Positions 1-6,581 of a DNA stretch of 8,242 nt are shown here, piece after piece (position 1 is the first letter of the stretch; each line of letters starts with the position of its first letter). The stretch covers positions 1-8,242 of the forward strand of contig JACNKJ010000232.1 of assembly GCA_014382085.1 (NCBI GenBank), given 5' to 3'. The translations under genes and the position numbers were made by a program. The notes beneath the pieces are model-generated. The model was not told the origin of the DNA. It did no database searches and saw only the letters and a list, made by a program, of their open reading frames with translations. This DNA is from a bacterium (GTDB taxonomy: Bacteria > Krumholzibacteriota > Krumholzibacteriia > JACNKJ01).

Positions 1-486
1 GAGCAGGACCTTGTGGAGAACGAAATCATCGGCCGCGGCGACTACACGCTCTCGAAGACATGGCGCTTGTCCGCCATCTACGGCGTGGCCCGTGGCTGGA
101 CACGACGGCACGATACGGTCGAGGAAGCACCTCTCAACAGCGACGATAACGACAACAGCTATACCCAGGAACGCTACCGTATGGACCTTCGCTGGCGCCC
201 CAAGAAGTTCTTTCTGAAAGAGATCAACCTTCGTTACCAACTTCGCGTCGCCTACTTCACTTCCCCCAAGACGCTATGGGATGACCCCTTCCACGTGGGA
301 CGCAAGGATGTCTACGACACCTACCGCCTGACCCTGGACCGCGATCTGCCGTGGTTCGATATCGGCGCGTCGCTGTCTTTCGACTACTCGAGACGAACTC
401 TTCACTCCCCCTACACCGGAGACATCTCCGAGGGCATGGATTACGACAATTTCCAAGTTTGGCTGGATCTCACCTACAACTGGTAA
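1..486 (+). CDS. Outer-membrane beta-barrel protein, C-terminal part (5' truncated)
   Basis: The reading frame is open from base 1 (first visible residues EQDLVENEII) and stops at TAA 484-486, so about 161 C-terminal residues are seen and the start lies outside the window. The residues alternate polar and aromatic/hydrophobic in short strands, for example around RYQLRVAYFT, YDTYRLTLDR, IGASLSFDYS and the terminal VWLDLTYNW. Charged, Pro/Gly-rich turns separate the strands. This is the pattern of transmembrane beta-strands, and a C-terminal strand ending in an aromatic residue resembles the BAM recognition signal of outer-membrane proteins. No specific family is recognised. The next gene begins 9 nt downstream, so the two are probably co-transcribed and may work together at the outer membrane. 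A porin or a surface-protein scaffold are both possible roles; substrate and function cannot be told from this fragment. Confidence 0.7.
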   Translation, partial: EQDLVENEIIGRGDYTLSKTWRLSAIYGVARGWTRRHDTVEEAPLNSDDNDNSYTQERYRMDLRWRPKKFFLKEINLRYQLRVAYFTSPKTLWDDPFHVGRKDVYDTYRLTLDRDLPWFDIGASLSFDYSRRTLHSPYTGDISEGMDYDNFQVWLDLTYNW

Positions 487-495
487 GGATGATCG

Positions 496-2901
496 ATGAT
501 GCGCACTCGAATCTGGACGCGTCTGCTACTGGGAACAGCACTGCTGCTGGCCATTGGCTGTGGCAAGCAGGACCTCTATGAATTCCCGGACTCGCCCTAT
601 CCCAAGCTCGGGCAGATCGATCTGCCCAGCTCCAATGAAGGCATCGCCGTGCTCGGCGACTATGCTTTTGTTGCTGGCGGAGAGGCCGGCCTTCACGTGA
701 TCGACATATCCGATCCGGCCAATCCCGTACTGGAAGTCACGCTGAACACGACCAAGTATGCCGAGAGCATCGACGTCGTACGCCTCTTCCTGAACGGCGA
801 AATCGTGGACATCGCTCACATCGTGGAAGGTACCGAGGGTGTAACCTCCTACGATGTTACCGATCCGCTCAACCCGGTTGACCTCCTCCAGGGAACCACG
901 GCCGTGGATGGAAACCGCATGGCCATCGTGCAGCCTTCCGATCCCACCGAGCCCTACCTGGTTTTCCTGGCTGAGAACTGGAAGGGTGTGCGCGTATTCT
1001 CGAGCAACTCCTTCGTTCCCGGTGTGTTGGAGTACGGCGGCGTTTTCTCGAGTACGCTTGGCTACGCCAAGGGCCTTGCCTATAAAGACAAGTGGCTCTA
1101 CGTGGCGGACAATGAAATGGGCCTGGTGGTTATGGACGCCAGCACCTTGATTCTCGGCGCCTTTGGCGTGACGAACTCGGTGGACACTCCTGGCAACGCC
1201 CTGGACGTTTACGTGGACGGCGACTACGCCTACGTGGCCGACGGAACCTTGGGTCTGCACGTTTTCGACATCACAACTCCGTCAATGCCGGTGCTCACCG
1301 GCAGCATCGACCTACCCGCCTATAGCCGATCCATTGTGGTGCGCGACGGATTGGCCTTCATCGCGGCGGCCACCGGCGGTGTGCACATTGTCGACGTGAC
1401 CGATCCCTACAATCCCGAGTATGCGGGCAATGTAATCAGCGGATATGCGTCGGACCTCGCCCTGACCGAAGACGGCCTTGTGCTCGTGTCCGACTACGAC
1501 GACGGCATGTACATCCTTTCGGGCAGAGCCTTCATGGATGTAACGGCACCCTCCCCCATTCAGGGAATTACGGGTGAGCCCTCCAACTTCACGACCATGC
1601 AGGTGAGTTGGTTCGCCAGTGGCGACGACGGCATGCAGGGTATGGCCGACAACTACGAAGTGCGCTGGGCCGACTCGCCCATCGCCAGTGAAGGCGATTG
1701 GGCTGCCGCCAATCAGGTTTCCGGCGCGCCCCAGCCAAGCGCTCCCGGTATGCGTGAGAGCATGGCCGTGGACGGATTCAGCCCCGGTCAGATCGCCTTC
1801 TTCTCCGTGCGCGTTTGGGATGAATCTGGACACCTCTCCGATATGCCGCTGAGTTCCTCAGTCAGCACCTACACGGGCACTGTTCTGAAGAATCCCACGG
1901 TGAGGCCGCGTGTGGGAAGCATCGAAGACCCCTTCGTCTTCAGCGTTGTCTATCTCGACGAAGCCAGTCGCGAACCCTCCGCTCAGGCCAACCTGGTTCT
2001 GGACGGAGTGACCTATCCCATGACCATGAGCTCCGGCGATTTCTACACCGGCGCGGTCTATGAAAAGTCGATGGAGCTGGAAGAGGGCGAGCACAGTTTC
2101 TACTTCGTCTTCCAGCCTGAGGGCGGCGACATCGTTCAGAGCGATTTGGATGAAGACCTCTTCGCCCACCTTCCCATCATCTTCGACATGGGTAGCCCCC
2201 AGGATGAGCCGGGGCGCGACACGGACGAATTGCTGACCGTCGTCACACTCAACGGCGCTGTTCAGGTCGAGCCCTATGAGGTAACGCAAACTGAGTGGAC
2301 GGCCATGGGCCTTACCAACAACTCCGACTATCCGGGTAGCACGCTTCCGGTTCACAATGTGGACTGGTATCAGGCCCTTGAGTACTGCAACCTGCGCTCG
2401 GCGGCCGATGGACTGGACGCCGCCTACCTGATCAACGGCTACTCGGTCACCTGGAACCGCGAGGCTGACGGTTGGCGCCTTCCCACTGAGGCCGAGTGGG
2501 AGTGGTTCGCACGCGGTGGAAGCAACACCGCTTTCTGCGGTGGCGAGATCACCGAAACCGGCTTCGAGCTGGATCCCGTTCTCGACATCTACGGATGGTA
2601 CGGAGCCAACGTGGATCCCGCGCAGCCTCAGGCTGTGGGCGGCAAGGCCGCCAACGACTTCGGCCTCTACGACATGCACGGCAACGTGGCCGAGTGGTGC
2701 TGGGATTGGTACGCCGACTATGAGCCCGGCCCGCTTCTGGATCCCACCGGACCCGATAGCGGTGAGCTCAAAGTCATTCGTGGCGGCGATTGGTTCTACA
2801 AGGCCAAGGCCTGCCGTTCTGCTAGTCGCGAGACCTTCCCGCCGACCTCAGGTGACAACCGGGTCGGCTTCCGGGTGATGCGGACCTTAATCGAAGAATA
2901 G
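496..2901 (+). CDS. Multidomain lipoprotein: LVIVD repeats, FN3-like and Ig-like domains, FGE/SUMF1-type domain
   Basis: This 801-residue protein has a lipoprotein signal peptide with lipobox AIGC, predicting lipidation at Cys22. Residues 45-345 hold LVIVD-type propeller repeats with the signature (V/I)xD(I/V)(S/T)DPxNP, near residues 66 (HVIDISDPANP), 115, 253 and 295 (HIVDVTDPYNP). Residues 350-455 resemble a fibronectin-III domain (VSWFASGDD, YEVRWAD, FFSVRVWDESG). Residues 457-565 look Ig-like. Residues 590-800 form an FGE-sulfatase/SUMF1 domain: EVTQTEWTAMG (592), WRLPTEAEWEWFARGG (about 660), YDMHGNVAEWCWDWY (about 724), IRGGDWF (about 761) and GFRVM near the end. The two catalytic cysteines of true formylglycine-generating enzymes, expected just after RGG(S/D), are absent. 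Cys773 aligns with a later, non-catalytic position, so a structural or ligand-binding role is more likely than sulfatase activation. AAGGA (485-489) precedes tandem ATGs at 496 and 499; either could be the start. Confidence 0.87.
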   Translation: MMRTRIWTRLLLGTALLLAIGCGKQDLYEFPDSPYPKLGQIDLPSSNEGIAVLGDYAFVAGGEAGLHVIDISDPANPVLEVTLNTTKYAESIDVVRLFLNGEIVDIAHIVEGTEGVTSYDVTDPLNPVDLLQGTTAVDGNRMAIVQPSDPTEPYLVFLAENWKGVRVFSSNSFVPGVLEYGGVFSSTLGYAKGLAYKDKWLYVADNEMGLVVMDASTLILGAFGVTNSVDTPGNALDVYVDGDYAYVADGTLGLHVFDITTPSMPVLTGSIDLPAYSRSIVVRDGLAFIAAATGGVHIVDVTDPYNPEYAGNVISGYASDLALTEDGLVLVSDYDDGMYILSGRAFMDVTAPSPIQGITGEPSNFTTMQVSWFASGDDGMQGMADNYEVRWADSPIASEGDWAAANQVSGAPQPSAPGMRESMAVDGFSPGQIAFFSVRVWDESGHLSDMPLSSSVSTYTGTVLKNPTVRPRVGSIEDPFVFSVVYLDEASREPSAQANLVLDGVTYPMTMSSGDFYTGAVYEKSMELEEGEHSFYFVFQPEGGDIVQSDLDEDLFAHLPIIFDMGSPQDEPGRDTDELLTVVTLNGAVQVEPYEVTQTEWTAMGLTNNSDYPGSTLPVHNVDWYQALEYCNLRSAADGLDAAYLINGYSVTWNREADGWRLPTEAEWEWFARGGSNTAFCGGEITETGFELDPVLDIYGWYGANVDPAQPQAVGGKAANDFGLYDMHGNVAEWCWDWYADYEPGPLLDPTGPDSGELKVIRGGDWFYKAKACRSASRETFPPTSGDNRVGFRVMRTLIEE

Positions 2902-2909
2902 GAGTGATC

Positions 2910-4004
2910 GTGGCGGTCAAGGAGCGCTTTCTTTTCATCGACCAGTTTCGAGGGCTCATCGGAGTGATGATGGCCTTGGGGCACAGCAACTACTACTTCA
3001 ACAATGTGTGGTTGAGCCTGGACCCCATCGATCCTTTCTTCGGCACTGTCGGGCAATTCTGGTTGCGCTACATGGGCTACCTCTGCGCGCCCGGCTTCCT
3101 CATCATGAACGGCGCCATGGTCTACTGGGCCTATCTGCGTCGCATGAAGCACGGGCATAGCCCCTGGAAGGCTCGTTGGAGTTTCATCGAGCGTGGGCTT
3201 TTCCTCATTTTGGTTCAACTCCTCTGGGTGAACTCGGCCTGGGGCGCTTTTTCGCGCCTGCGCCTGACGCACTTTGGAATCATCGCCACCATTGGAACAT
3301 CAATGATCTTGCTCACGCTGATCATCACATGGAAATGGTGGCAGCGTCTCATCGTGGCGGGCGTGCTTTTTATCGCTCAGCCTTTCCTGCTGAAGATTCC
3401 ATACGATTTGGATGGGCCTTATCACTACGTGATGCAGTTCTTCATCGACTCGGGGGATTACAACAAGTATCCGATCCTGCCCTGGTTCGCGCTGGCGGTG
3501 GTCGGTTCCGTGATGGCACACTTCTGGTTCGAAAAGTGGAAGGACCCCGAAGAGCGGTCGGGAAACTCGATGACGCTGGGCATCGTATTGGTGCTGGTCG
3601 CCGTGGGCGTTCGCATGCTGCGCGGCTGGGGCAACACCTTCCCCTTCTCGGACTTCGGCAGCTACAGCTTCTTCCTGGTGCAGAAGTATCCTCCGAACCT
3701 CGTGCACAACCTGTGGTTCGCAGGAGCTATCATTTTCATGGTCGGATTCTTCGATTGGATCGGCCAGCGTACGAGCATCCTCAAGCCCTTCGGTATCGTC
3801 GGGCGCGTGCCGCTCTTCTTCTATTGCGTGCACATTCCCCTGCTGGCCATTTTCACCCGGCGTCTGGGCATTTACTATCGCGAGGGTGAAGTTCTGGCGA
3901 GCTTCGTGGGATTAGCCGGACTGCTTGTGGTCATGATTCCCCTGGCGATCTGGTTCGGCAGGGTGAAGAAAACCTCGAAGAATCACATCATCAAGTTGAT
4001 TTAG
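2910..4004 (+). CDS. DUF1624 / HGSNAT-like polytopic membrane acyltransferase
   Basis: This 364-residue integral membrane protein has roughly ten hydrophobic segments. The N-terminus matches the DUF1624 (heparan-alpha-glucosaminide N-acetyltransferase catalytic-like) pattern: FIDQFRGLIGVMMALGHS, then LCAPGFLIMNGA and IERGLFLILVQLLWVN. In the usual family motif a His follows Asp in MALDH; here it is MALGH, so the His is kept and the Asp is lost. Later family landmarks are ILPWFALAVVGSVMAHFW and GRVPLFFYCVHIPLL near the C-terminus. The family is thought to move acyl groups across the inner membrane onto sugars, but the substrate here is unknown. I chose GTG 2910 because AGGAG (2900-2904) sits 5 nt before it; the alternative GTG 2904 overlaps that ribosome site. 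Only 8 nt separate it from the lipoprotein stop, so it belongs to the same operon and is its last gene, followed by a terminator. Confidence 0.85.
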   Translation: MAVKERFLFIDQFRGLIGVMMALGHSNYYFNNVWLSLDPIDPFFGTVGQFWLRYMGYLCAPGFLIMNGAMVYWAYLRRMKHGHSPWKARWSFIERGLFLILVQLLWVNSAWGAFSRLRLTHFGIIATIGTSMILLTLIITWKWWQRLIVAGVLFIAQPFLLKIPYDLDGPYHYVMQFFIDSGDYNKYPILPWFALAVVGSVMAHFWFEKWKDPEERSGNSMTLGIVLVLVAVGVRMLRGWGNTFPFSDFGSYSFFLVQKYPPNLVHNLWFAGAIIFMVGFFDWIGQRTSILKPFGIVGRVPLFFYCVHIPLLAIFTRRLGIYYREGEVLASFVGLAGLLVVMIPLAIWFGRVKKTSKNHIIKLI

Positions 4005-4008
4005 ACCA

Positions 4009-4032
4009 ACTGAGGACTGAGGACTGAGGACT
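4009..4032. repeat. Short tandem repeat, ACTGAGG x 3.4
   Basis: Three perfect copies of the heptamer ACTGAGG plus a partial ACT lie directly after the DUF1624 stop codon and end two bases before the terminator stem. The unit is 7 bp, so copy changes would not keep a reading frame, and the array is non-coding. It may be a slippage product or a seed for length variation in the 3' untranslated region. No function is evident. Confidence 0.85.
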
Positions 4033-4033
4033 A

Positions 4034-4068
4034 GAACCCCCCCCGAGCTGTCTCGGGGGGTTCATTTT
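4034..4068 (+). terminator. Rho-independent terminator of the envelope operon
   Basis: A GC-rich inverted repeat pairs GAACCCCCC..GAG (4034-4047) with CTCGGGGGGTTC (4052-4063) around a CTGT loop. The left arm has eight C and the right arm six G, leaving a two-base bulge. ATTTT follows on the plus strand. The hairpin lies 30 nt past the DUF1624 stop and between convergent genes. It lacks a T-run on the minus side, so it mainly serves the plus-strand operon. Confidence 0.85.
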
Positions 4069-4095
4069 GGCATCGAGAATGGAATTGCAGCGGCC

Positions 4096-4464
4096 TTATC
4101 CCTCGGCGGGTGCGCCAGGAATCTCGGGCTCCGGTGCGCCTTCCGGTTGAGGCTCCACCCAGGCGTTGCAGTATCCGGCTAGAGTTACCGGTCCCTTGAC
4201 CACGGTGCAGGTGGCGCAGGGTGATCCTCCGACCGGGGCCACATAGAAGTGGCAGTTGTCGCACCTCTTGGCGGGAATCAAGGTCTTGTCGCGGTAGGCA
4301 AAGGTCACTCGCGTCTGCTTTTCCTCATCAGTAAGACCGGTCAGGTCGCGACAGGGGTCTTTCGATCCGCCGCAGCCCGGTAGCACGGCGCCTGCAATAC
4401 CCAGGGCCGCCAAGCTGCTTCCCCACTTGATAAAATCACGGCGATTCATCTCGCGTTTCTTCAT
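4096..4464 (-). CDS. Tat-exported HiPIP-like high-potential iron-sulfur protein
   Basis: This 122-residue protein has a twin-arginine signal (NRRDFIKWGSSLAALGIAG; RRDFIK at residues 8-13) followed by LPGC with Cys31, a possible Tat lipoprotein site although Pro in the lipobox is unusual. The mature part has the HiPIP layout: KRCDNCHFY (Cys68, Cys71), SPCATC (Cys83, Cys86) and GYCNAW (Cys99). The known family uses C-x2-C-x(about 16)-C-x(about 13)-C to bind a 4Fe-4S cluster and carries electrons in the periplasm. Here Cys86 fits the third ligand best, leaving Cys83 and Cys38 as extras. The tail is rich in Pro, Glu, Ala and Gly. ATG 4464 is chosen because GAGAGGAG lies just upstream and puts the Tat motif near the N-terminus; the longer frame starting at 4530 would overlap the predicted promoter. 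It lies 94 nt downstream of the GNAT gene. Confidence 0.8.
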   Translation of the reverse strand: MKKREMNRRDFIKWGSSLAALGIAGAVLPGCGGSKDPCRDLTGLTDEEKQTRVTFAYRDKTLIPAKRCDNCHFYVAPVGGSPCATCTVVKGPVTLAGYCNAWVEPQPEGAPEPEIPGAPAEG

Positions 4465-4511
4465 GCCCTCTCCTCTCAATTCGATTGGACGATGATCTTG
4501 ATCCGCAAAGA

Positions 4512-4540
4512 GTATTAGCGCGATCGCCAAGCCATGACAA
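4512..4540 (-). promoter_or_regulatory. Predicted sigma70-type promoter of the HiPIP gene
   Basis: Read on the minus strand, TTGTCA (4540-4535) differs from the -35 consensus at one base. After exactly 17 nt comes TAATAC (4517-4512), a moderate -10; AATACT one base on fits slightly better with an 18-nt spacer. The -10 ends 47 nt before ATG 4464, with a strong GAGGAG ribosome site between them. This implies HiPIP expression independent of the upstream acetyltransferase. The promoter consensus used by this organism is not known. Confidence 0.5.
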
Positions 4541-4558
4541 CGCTAGAGCGCCGCTAAC

Positions 4559-5422
4559 TTATGCGCGGCTCGTATAGGGAAATACCGGCGTTTTCACTGG
4601 GAATGTATTCCAAACGAAGGGAAGATTGCCTTTGAGCGGAATCTGCCGTACTGCACTGAGGCCCAGCTTGTCCGTGTGGAAATGGAATTCCACTTCTCGG
4701 TCGCCGGCATCGGCGATGAATGGGTGGAGTTCCTTCCAGCTGGGTATCTGCTTACCCACGATGTCAAAGATTTTTAGGCGCTCCTCGCTGCGTTTGCAGG
4801 CAACGAAGCAATCGAGCTCGGGGATTTCATAGATCAGGTCGCGCAGGAAATAGAGCGCGTGGAACATGGTGAGTTTTTCATTGCCGATGCTGAGCTTATT
4901 CGAAATGGGCACGCGGTTTTGCGCATAGTCGTGAATTTTTGCCAGATCGGACTGGGGGTCGAGTTTGATTGCGCCTTCGCGGGAGGTCACCGGCTTGGCG
5001 TCGATAACTTCGAGAAATTCTTCCTGCGGAGAAAAGCCGATTCGCTCATAGAAGGGAACCGCGTCTTCATCGGAGAAGAGGAAGACGCCATCCTGCTTGC
5101 CTTTGGCCCAATCCAGCGCGATCTCGGTGAGTTCCCGGTTCATGCCCTGGCGCCGCAAATCAGCACGAGTGCCCACGGTAGATATTTGCGCGAGCTGGGT
5201 TTTGCGGCCGTTGATGATCGCAGGCAAAAGATAAAGGCAGGTGTTGGCGACCACTTCGTCGCCGTCGAAATAGCTGAAGGCGGTGAAAGCCTCATCCCAG
5301 AAACCGGCCTTGTCCCAATCGGAAAAGTCCAAGCCGAAGATATCCATGGCAAATTGCTTGAAGGAGGCCTTGGCGACGGGGTCATTCCAATATTGAGTGC
5401 GGAGCTCGTAGGGCTGACTCAA
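4559..5422 (-). CDS. GNAT-family N-acetyltransferase
   Basis: This 287-residue protein has an N-terminal GNAT fold. The acetyl-CoA pyrophosphate loop is visible in TVGTRADLRRQGMNREL (about residues 82-98), where RRQGM fits the (R/Q)xxGx(G/A) motif with Asn in the last place. AVPFYERIGF (121-130) is the usual beta6/alpha4 end of GNAT domains. The remaining 155 residues form a second region with no motif I recognise; length and layout resemble Eis/YokL-type proteins with a C-terminal extension. The substrate is unknown. The start is TTG at 5422, supported by a consensus ribosome site 5 nt away. It overlaps the methyltransferase stop as TTGA, pointing to translational coupling and a shared role. 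Confidence 0.82.
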   Translation of the reverse strand: MSQPYELRTQYWNDPVAKASFKQFAMDIFGLDFSDWDKAGFWDEAFTAFSYFDGDEVVANTCLYLLPAIINGRKTQLAQISTVGTRADLRRQGMNRELTEIALDWAKGKQDGVFLFSDEDAVPFYERIGFSPQEEFLEVIDAKPVTSREGAIKLDPQSDLAKIHDYAQNRVPISNKLSIGNEKLTMFHALYFLRDLIYEIPELDCFVACKRSEERLKIFDIVGKQIPSWKELHPFIADAGDREVEFHFHTDKLGLSAVRQIPLKGNLPFVWNTFPVKTPVFPYTSRA

Positions 5423-6174
5423 GAATCATCACCTTTTCGAAACAGGTAGATGGCCCAATTGAAGCTGTCGCGCCCCCAGCGGATGTACTCCATGCGGCTT
5501 TTTTCCACGCGAGATAGGATGGTCGCTAGGTCCGGATCATCGGGATGCTCGCGGGCGTATTCGGCGGCTGCGTACCATTGTAGGCCTTCGTACTCGTCCC
5601 AATCGTCTGGGCTGCTAACGATGGTGTAGGCGAGCTCGAGGCCGAGTTTTTCCGCCCCCTTCACATTGGATTGGTGGGTTCCGAAATCGTCCTTGGATGC
5701 TTCCAAGCTGGCCAAGTACTCCGCGGGCGGATCGACGAGCCAATAGGGTTCGCCGGTGACAACCCATCCGCCGGGTTCGACCATTTCGATGAGAGCCTTC
5801 AGCGTTCCCGCGTGGCCTTGCCATATCCAACTTGCGCCGAGACAGGAAGCAACTTGAAGCGAGTGCGGCTCCTCGGGGTGGAAGTCTGCGCCGTTCATTT
5901 CCAAAAAAGTCAGGTTCGCGTTCGGCGTACGAGCCGCGCATCTTTCTTTCGCCTGGGCGATGAAGTAGGGCGATATGTCGACCCCGACCCCGTGAATATC
6001 ATAGCGCTCGGCCAATCGGATAAGGAAGGCAGCCTTACCACAGGCGATATCCACAACGCGCGCTCCGCGAGGAAGATTCAGAAGCTCTACCAGTTTCGTA
6101 AGCTTCGCCCCACTCGAAGGATTGCAGACTAGGTGCTTGCGATGGGTTACATCGAAGTACTTCCAAAGATCCAT
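5419..6174 (-). CDS. Class I SAM-dependent methyltransferase
   Basis: This 251-residue protein has a Rossmann-type methyltransferase core. Motif I is RVVDIACGKAAFLIRLA (about residues 39-55), with ACGKA in place of the classical GxGxG. Then come GVGVDISPYF (62-71, acidic Asp66 expected to contact the SAM ribose), NLTFLEMNGADF (87-98) and the later strand QVASCLGASWIW followed by VEPGGWVVTGEPYW (about 132-145). The substrate-binding parts carry no diagnostic motif, so the target (probably a small molecule or lipid) is not known. ATG 6174 starts the conserved region at the expected distance and is preceded by AGTAGG. It starts only 7 nt after the stop of the decayed sorting-domain relic, so the relic gene once lay directly upstream. 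Its TGA overlaps the TTG start of the acetyltransferase. Confidence 0.83.
   Translation of the reverse strand: MDLWKYFDVTHRKHLVCNPSSGAKLTKLVELLNLPRGARVVDIACGKAAFLIRLAERYDIHGVGVDISPYFIAQAKERCAARTPNANLTFLEMNGADFHPEEPHSLQVASCLGASWIWQGHAGTLKALIEMVEPGGWVVTGEPYWLVDPPAEYLASLEASKDDFGTHQSNVKGAEKLGLELAYTIVSSPDDWDEYEGLQWYAAAEYAREHPDDPDLATILSRVEKSRMEYIRWGRDSFNWAIYLFRKGDDS
5428..5435 (-). promoter_or_regulatory. Ribosome binding site that decides the TTG start of the GNAT gene
   Basis: On the minus strand AAGGTGAT, an eight-base match to the anti-Shine-Dalgarno region, lies 5 nt before TTG 5422, inside the 3' end of the methyltransferase gene. No ATG or GTG is available nearby in this frame, so the strong site explains how the weak TTG start is used. 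Confidence 0.75.
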
Positions 6175-6181
6175 AGCGTGC

Positions 6182-6457
6182 CTACTTGAGTATGAGAGCC
6201 TTGCGCATATAGGTGTACTCCGTCGAGTGCACGCGAATCAAGTAGAGACCGCTTGGCTGCCCCTCGGCGTTCCAGCTCATGGGATATTCTCCCGCGTCCA
6301 TGGTGCCAGGTATGCGTTAGGAATACTGCGGGCCACGGTGGTGGTGCGCCGACACCGGTTCCGAGTTCGTCGCGGAGAACATTTAGGACCCGGACACTGT
6401 GTCAGCGAGAACCAGGCTTCCCAAATTGAATCCTGTGGTAAAGTTCTGAAATTTCAT
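6182..6457 (-). pseudogene. Relic of a FlgD/T9SS-type C-terminal sorting domain
   Basis: The minus frame ending at TAG 6184-6182 reads PGTMDAGEYPMSWNAEG then QPSGLYLIRVHS and YMRKALILK. This is the closing part of the FlgD-Ig/T9SS type A sorting domain: aG.y.v.Wdg....SGvYfyrl followed by .Kkmvll. at the very C-terminus. Going upstream in the same frame, TAA stops occur at 6319-6317 and 6385-6383. A neighbouring frame at about 6400-6345 reads SVRVLNVLRDELGT, like the VRVyNvLGreV strand of the same domain. The frame from ATG 6457 (FQNFTTGFNL) may be a decayed PNPFN..TTI region, but this is weaker. No large exported protein lies upstream of it, because the next gene is divergent. The parent gene therefore appears lost by deletion, and what is left has frameshifts and stops. 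The last 45 residues are secure; the upstream limit is uncertain. Confidence 0.62.
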
Positions 6458-6581
6458 GTTTATCCCCAATCACATACTCGGGAGCAAAAGAGTAGAGAAT
6501 AGTCAACGAGGTATCTGTGAGACCCCGCTTTCCTGTTGATTGTAATTCGAGTAATGATAGTTATTGAAGAAGGAGGCTCCC
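6458..6581 (+). promoter_or_regulatory. AT-richer leader with ribosome site of the MDR oxidoreductase gene
   Basis: There is no coding signal here, and base composition is richer in A and T than its surroundings. TTGATT at 6536-6541 could be a -35, but no convincing -10 follows at the right spacing (TAGTTA at 6558-6563 is poor), so I do not claim a defined promoter. AAGGAGG at 6570-6576 is a near-perfect ribosome site 5 nt before ATG 6582 and decides that start over the in-frame TTG at 6564. Confidence 0.5.

Noticed and set aside
526..1260. Long antisense open frame (244 codons) inside the lipoprotein gene
   Set aside because: It lies entirely opposite a well-supported coding frame and shows no recognisable domain; GC-rich coding DNA often gives such open frames. 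The same holds for the antisense frame at 1858-2679.
3176..3889. Plus-strand open frame of 237 codons overlapping the DUF1624 gene
   Set aside because: It is rich in Arg, His and Ala like an off-frame translation and overlaps a gene with clear family motifs.
4009..4063. Heptamer repeats plus hairpin as a CRISPR-like or mobile element end
   Set aside because: The unit is only 7 bp with no spacers, there is no transposase or matching inverted end, and the hairpin is a normal terminator.
4465..4530. N-terminal extension of the HiPIP-like protein to a start at 4530
   Set aside because: It would push the Tat motif away from the N-terminus, overlap the predicted promoter, and ignore the strong ribosome site before 4464.
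4859..5449. Plus-strand open frame of 196 codons opposite the GNAT gene
   Set aside because: The minus strand shows GNAT motifs, a proper ribosome site and a coupled neighbour; the plus frame has none.
6122..6502. Plus-strand open frame of 126 codons across the methyltransferase start and the relic
   Set aside because: No ribosome site or family pattern is visible, while the minus strand carries the methyltransferase N-terminus and the sorting-domain tail.
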